DNA from: 2-02-FULL-66-22 sp964576535
GTDB taxonomy: Bacteria; Methylomirabilota; Methylomirabilia; Methylomirabilales; 2-02-FULL-66-22
DNA: 34,264 nt
Reading direction: 5' to 3'
Assembly: GCA_964576535.1 (NCBI GenBank)
Contig: CAZNWB010000034.1
Span: 1 to 34,264, forward strand
Below the pieces are notes generated by a model, which made no database searches, had not been told where the DNA came from, and was given only the letters and a program-made list of their open reading frames with translations. Of the stretch, positions 31,620-34,264 are shown piece after piece. The stretch's first letter is position 1; every line of letters starts with the position of its first letter. The position numbers were made by a program, and so were the translations under genes.

Positions 31620-32738
31620 CTGCGCGGCGGTCCGTGCGAGGTAACCCTCCACCAGGATATCCCCGTCGAACCGCTCGATTTGCACGGCGCCGAGGCGCAG
31701 CGCCTGGGTGAGCGACTCGATCCCATCGCCGCCGACGGCCGTGGATGTGGATTTACCCCCGATCAGGATCGGCGCCAGGAAGACCAGGACCTTGTCCGCG
31801 ATGCCTTCCCGCAACGCCGACGCGTTGATCTCCGCGCCCCCCTCGATCATCACCGACAGGATGCCGCGCTTCCCCAGGACCTCCATCAGCCGCTCCAGCG
31901 AGACCCGTCGCCGGCTGTTCTCCACGACGATCACCTGGACCCCCTCGCGCTCGAGGGCCTCGAGCTTGGTCCGGGGCGCCATTTGCGAGACCGCCAGGAT
32001 GGTGGGAGCAGTGGAGGCGCGATTCACCACCTTGGCCCGGAGGGGGAGGCGGGCCAGGTTATCCACGATGACGCGGATGGGGTCGCGCTGGTCCGCGATG
32101 CCGAGCCGGGTCGTAAGGAGGGGGTCGTCGCGCAGGACCGTGCCGATCCCCACCAGGACCGCGTCCACCTCGTTGCGGAGATGGTGCACGCGTCGCCGGG
32201 CGCTCTCCCCCGTGATCCAGCGGGACTCCCCGGTCCGGGTGGCGATCTTCCCGTCCAGGCTGGCGGCCACCTTGAGCGTTACAAAGGGAAGACCCGTCCG
32301 GATGTACTTGAAAAACGCCTCGTTCAGCCGGGCTGCCTCTTCGCCGAGGAGGCCGACCTCCACCCTGACACCGGCCTCGCACAACGCGGTGATCCCCCGG
32401 CCGCTGACGGAAGGGTTCGGGTCCTCACACGCGGCCACGACCCGCCGGATCCCCGCCCGCACGATCTGATCCACACAGGGCGGCGTGCGACCGTGATGGC
32501 AGCAGGGTTCCAGGCTGACGTAGAGGGTTCCCTCCGTCGCGGCTGGCCCGGCTTCCCGCAGGGCTGCCACCTCGGCATGGTCGGAGCCGGCATACGCGTG
32601 GAACCCCTCGCCGACGAGCTGGCCATCCGTGACGATGACCGCGCCGACCATCGGGTTGGGGCTCGTCCGCCCGCGGGCGCGCGCCGCGAGGTCCAGCGCG
32701 CGGCGCATCCAGTTCCGATCGGCCTCGACCTCAGGCAT
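31614..32738 (-). CDS. ribD: Riboflavin biosynthesis deaminase/reductase
   Basis: 374 aa bifunctional enzyme for steps two and three after GTP opening. N-terminal CMP/dCMP-type deaminase: HAEVAAL with zinc His54 and Glu56, and EPCCHHGRTPPC with zinc Cys79 and Cys88. C-terminal reductase: VTLKVAASLDGKIA, SRWITGESARRRVHHLR, VLRDDPLLTTR and VMIEGGAEINASALREG. ATG 32738 gives a normal RibD N-terminus; a GTG at 32768 would add ten residues. The leader from the promoter at 32787-32816 is only about 40 nt. First gene of the minus-strand operon. Confidence 0.97.
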   Translation of the reverse strand: MPEVEADRNWMRRALDLAARARGRTSPNPMVGAVIVTDGQLVGEGFHAYAGSDHAEVAALREAGPAATEGTLYVSLEPCCHHGRTPPCVDQIVRAGIRRVVAACEDPNPSVSGRGITALCEAGVRVEVGLLGEEAARLNEAFFKYIRTGLPFVTLKVAASLDGKIATRTGESRWITGESARRRVHHLRNEVDAVLVGIGTVLRDDPLLTTRLGIADQRDPIRVIVDNLARLPLRAKVVNRASTAPTILAVSQMAPRTKLEALEREGVQVIVVENSRRRVSLERLMEVLGKRGILSVMIEGGAEINASALREGIADKVLVFLAPILIGGKSTSTAVGGDGIESLTQALRLGAVQIERFDGDILVEGYLARTAAQQ

Positions 32739-33083
32739 CCTGCGCCCGTCCTCGCAACCTGTTGTCACAAAACGATTTCCTCGTGCAGGCTAGCACCATG
32801 GCCCGTGAAGTGTCAAGGTCAAAGCCCGCCATGTACGAGCCTTCAGCCGTCAGCGTCTAGCGGTCAGCATCCGGAAGAGCCGAGAGCCGAACTTCTAGCG
32901 GTGGTCGTTGGAGATCGGCCTTAAGAAGGGCAAAACGCAGCGCGGGCCGTAGGCATTGCGCCGGGCGTCCTTCGGCTTCAGAAGCCGGGGGACGGCCTGG
33001 GTTCACCCCTGACTCCTGCCCAGACGTTCCGCGCGCCGGGTCATCGTCACCCGGCGAGCTAACGGCGTGGCGTTCAGCCGCGC
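32739..33083. other. Spacer between the rib operon and the cassette region
   Basis: 345 nt without a supported gene. It holds the rib promoter, a decayed single-arm copy of the CAGC-type 7-nt repeat (TTCAGCCGTCAGCG and CGGTCAGCATC, 32842-32873), a two-part hairpin CGTCC-TT-CGGCTT (32966-32978), loop CAG, AAGCCG-GG-GGACG (32982-32994), and a second hairpin with stem CGCCGGGT (33034-33041) and ACCCGGCG (33049-33056) flanked by CGTT (33025-33028) and AACG (33061-33064). The last lies just after the nucleotidyltransferase stop and may end that transcript. Confidence 0.65.
32787..32816 (-). promoter_or_regulatory. Promoter of the rib operon
   Basis: On the minus strand TTGACA (32816-32811), 18-nt spacer, TAGCCT (32792-32787) preceded by TGC as an extended -10. 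The start would be near 32780, about 40 nt before ribD, too short for an FMN riboswitch, and none of the conserved RFN-element segments is visible within 300 nt upstream. It resembles the icd promoter. Confidence 0.6.
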
Positions 33084-33563
33084 CTACCTGCGTCGGCTGG
33101 AGCGCCTAGCTAGCTGAGCCCGCCGAAGGACGTGAACATCTGCCTGGTCCTGGGCTCTGCCGGCCGCTTCCTTGGCCCGGATCAAGTCGGCGAGCCCAAG
33201 ATAGTGCGCCTTGACGGACCCAAACCGGGCTTCGACGCGGTGCTTCCACGCCGTCTGAAAACTTGGACATCCCGGCACGGCTGCGTGCAGATCGATTCGA
33301 ACGGGTGCCACCCCGACTTGAATGATCCACCGCGGGTCCGTCAAATCCGCAACCGTGTACCCCAAATCGCCACGTCCCAAGAAGTCGCGGAGCGCAGCCA
33401 ATGCCCTGCGGGCGTTTCCCGGGGTGGGATCCAGCAGGATATCAAGGTCCTTTGTGGCGCGAGGACGGGCGTGGAAGGCGACCGCGTGGGCGCCGATCAG
33501 CAGATACCGCACCCCATGGTCGTTTAATGCGGCGATGAACTCTTCGTAGTCTCGGGACAGCAT
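33084..33563 (-). CDS. Nucleotidyltransferase-fold protein
   Basis: 159 aa. DYEEFIAALNDHGVRYLLIG followed by AHAVAFHARPRATKDLDILL is the signature of a large group of small nucleotidyltransferase-fold proteins (related to MNT/AbiEii domains) that occur mostly in accessory DNA: the G-x-H/Y-A-x-x-x-H segment and the D-x-D metal pair in KDLDIL are intact. The C-terminal LGLADLIRAKEAAGRAQDQADV also fits. Targets are unknown for most members; some are toxins or antitoxins that nucleotidylate RNA or protein. The start ATG 33563 lies inside the upstream small gene, overlapping it by 122 nt. Probably the second gene of one integron-type cassette. Confidence 0.85.
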   Translation of the reverse strand: MLSRDYEEFIAALNDHGVRYLLIGAHAVAFHARPRATKDLDILLDPTPGNARRALAALRDFLGRGDLGYTVADLTDPRWIIQVGVAPVRIDLHAAVPGCPSFQTAWKHRVEARFGSVKAHYLGLADLIRAKEAAGRAQDQADVHVLRRAQLARRSSRRR

Positions 33564-33741
33564 TTCGCCCTCGCGTCTTCAGGCACCCTGCGAGCGCTTC
33601 CGCAACGGCCTCAACCCGTTCCTCGGGCGTGAGGCCTTCATACCAGAAGCGAAAGTCCTCCCCCTCCGCGTCCTTCCACGCCACTTTGGACACGGTCCAC
33701 ACTCGGCCCCGACCGTCCATCACCCGCCTTCGCACATGCAT
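33442..33741 (-). CDS. Small protein upstream of and overlapping the nucleotidyltransferase
   Basis: 99 aa. The middle section VSKVAWKDAEGEDFRFWYEG, then LTPEERVEAVAEAL, recalls the short partner proteins that precede such nucleotidyltransferases, which have a Y/F-W then (S/T)PEER(L/V) pattern followed by an RLRRVxR segment; here that is PRLRRVHRRIKRP, which lies inside the overlap with the next gene. Basic ends, no membrane segment. ATG 33741 has GGAG five bases upstream; an ATG at 33756 is only two bases from the attC site. Function unknown; possibly regulates or antagonises its neighbour. Confidence 0.65.
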   Translation of the reverse strand: MHVRRRVMDGRGRVWTVSKVAWKDAEGEDFRFWYEGLTPEERVEAVAEALAGCLKTRGRNAVPRLRRVHRRIKRPWGAVSADRRPRGRLPRPSSRHKGP

Positions 33742-33757
33742 TTTCACTCCACACATT

Positions 33758-33820
33758 GAGCCAACCGCGGCTAACCCGCGCGCGTCAGCGCCTCAGGTTG
33801 AGCCGCTTGTTGGGCGGCTC
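33758..33820 (-). mobile_element. Integron attC-like recombination site
   Basis: 63 nt on the minus strand, between two small genes. R'' GCCCAAC (33815-33809), L'' GCGGCTCAACC (33806-33796), a 19-nt variable part, L' GGTTAGCCGC (33776-33767), R' GGTTGGC (33766-33760), with outer GAGCC/GGCTC pairing. L'' and L' are perfectly complementary except for one extra C in L'' (opposite plus-strand base 33800), which is the extrahelical base that fixes strand choice by integron integrases; the CTCAA/TTAG arrangement matches known attC sites. R' reads GTTGGC instead of the GTTRRRY consensus, a one-base deviation. The cassettes would be read leftward. Confidence 0.75.
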
Positions 33821-34218
33821 TATACATGGGGGAATCCTGGGTTGTGTGCAACCTCCCAGAGAAACCCATCAAGATCCGCAAAGTAGCCACTGTAACCGCC
33901 CCAGTCCGTAGAATGTCCCTGCTTCAAGACCTTGCCCCCGTATTCGGCAACACGGGATAGCAAAGCATCGACCTCGGCCGGAGACCGTACGTTGTGCGCG
34001 AGAGAGAACCCGCGAAATCCAGTTCCTTCAGGTGAGACGCCTGCATCGGCCGCGAGGTTCTCGCGCGGCCAAAGTGCAAGCCACGTTTTGCCCAGTTCAA
34101 AGAATGTCACGGATGGAGGGGTCTTCAGTCTCGGGAGACTGAGACACTCTTCGTAGAATCGCGTAGCTCGTTTGAGATCCGCCACACCGAGCGTGATCAG
34201 ACTGATCCTGGGTTCCAT
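33820..34218 (-). CDS. VOC-family (glyoxalase/dioxygenase-fold) protein
   Basis: 132 aa. Two beta-alpha-beta-beta-beta modules of the vicinal-oxygen-chelate fold: ISLITLGVADLKRATRFYEE at the start, FFELGKTWLALWPR, and the second module FSLAHNVRSPAEVDALLSRV ending GGYSGYFADLDGFLWEVAHN with the usual final Glu. Relatives include glyoxalase I, bleomycin/fosfomycin resistance proteins and many uncharacterised enzymes, which are frequent integron cargo. The G+C looks lower than in the neighbouring chromosome. GAAGGG lies nine bases before ATG 34218, and the stop touches the attC site. Substrate unknown. Confidence 0.88.
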   Translation of the reverse strand: MEPRISLITLGVADLKRATRFYEECLSLPRLKTPPSVTFFELGKTWLALWPRENLAADAGVSPEGTGFRGFSLAHNVRSPAEVDALLSRVAEYGGKVLKQGHSTDWGGYSGYFADLDGFLWEVAHNPGFPHV

Positions 34219-34238
34219 CGTTCTAAACCCTTCATGCC

Positions 34239-34245
34239 GCCCAAC
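34239..34245 (-). mobile_element. Second integron half-site (R' of an upstream attC)
   Basis: On the minus strand GTTGGGC (34245-34239) matches the GTTRRRY recombination point and lies 21 nt before the VOC start, where the 3' end of the preceding attC (or attI) would be. The rest of the site is beyond the window. With 33758-33820 it brackets the VOC gene as one cassette of about 0.48 kb. A 7-nt match alone is weak evidence. Confidence 0.5.
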
Positions 34246-34264
34246 GAATAAGCTATTATCCGGC

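Noticed and set aside
33025..33080. Second attC site after the nucleotidyltransferase
   Set aside because: A strong hairpin is present, but its flanks read CGTT then AACG, the wrong order for R''/R' boxes, and the nearby GAACG/CGTTAGC pair is too short and off consensus. It could be a decayed site.
32739..33083. FMN riboswitch upstream of ribD
   Set aside because: The conserved RFN segments are absent and the predicted leader is only about 40 nt.

Overview
The window is a 34.3 kb, GC-rich (roughly two-thirds G+C by eye) piece of a chromosome from a Gram-negative-type environmental bacterium, almost certainly a metagenome-derived scaffold: it contains two 100-N gaps (2446-2545, 8520-8619) and one 10-N gap (31468-31477). 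A signal-peptide protein with a secretin-like C-terminus and a lipobox lipoprotein argue for an outer membrane. The B-type sdhCAB, the LDH-like malate dehydrogenase and the yceD-rpmF-plsX-fab order would fit an NC10/Rokubacteria-like or Desulfobacterota-like lineage, but taxonomy is inference at low confidence.

Layout. 1-2011: a NitT/TauT-type ABC importer with two different permeases around one ATPase (first permease cut by the window edge). 2101-7100: accessory and single genes: pterin carbinolamine dehydratase (cut by a gap), an MFS carrier, a haloacid dehalogenase with all family catalytic residues, a small secretin-domain protein coupled to a 47-codon ORF, a coiled-coil protein and a YwiC-like membrane protein. 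7254-11699: der GTPase (cut by a gap), a CrtI-like FAD oxidoreductase and an NCS2 purine permease. 12047-21070: a TCA-cycle block icd, mdh, lipoprotein gene, sdhCAB, sucC, sucD, then a terminator and ndk. 21187-27650: a near-consensus promoter drives yceD(DUF177)-rpmF-plsX-fabH-fabD-fabG-acpP-fabF, the textbook fatty-acid initiation and elongation operon. 27818-32738 (minus strand): ribD-ribE-ribBA-ribH-nusB and an M17-N-terminal-like gene, the complete riboflavin pathway up to the dephosphorylation step, with a promoter at 32787-32816 and no FMN riboswitch. 33084-34264: two small gene cassettes on the minus strand, separated by a 63-bp integron attC-like recombination site (33758-33820) with a second half-site at 34239-34245; the base composition is visibly lower in G+C than the rest.

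What stands out. (1) Many spacers between genes are filled by long imperfect hairpins made of tandem 6-, 7- or 8-nt units; at least eight such loci occur in this window, with different unit sequences but the same architecture, often fitted exactly between the stop codon of one gene and the start codon of the next, and two of the three assembly gaps touch them. (2) At ribE such an element sits immediately before the GTG start, with an 8-bp copy of the first 8 nt of ribE and a good ribosome-binding site stranded on the far side of the element and of the N gap. (3) The right end carries an attC-like site with gene cassettes and no integrase in view. (4) SucD has a C-terminal Arg/Lys-rich tail of about 47 residues not found in ordinary succinyl-CoA synthetases.
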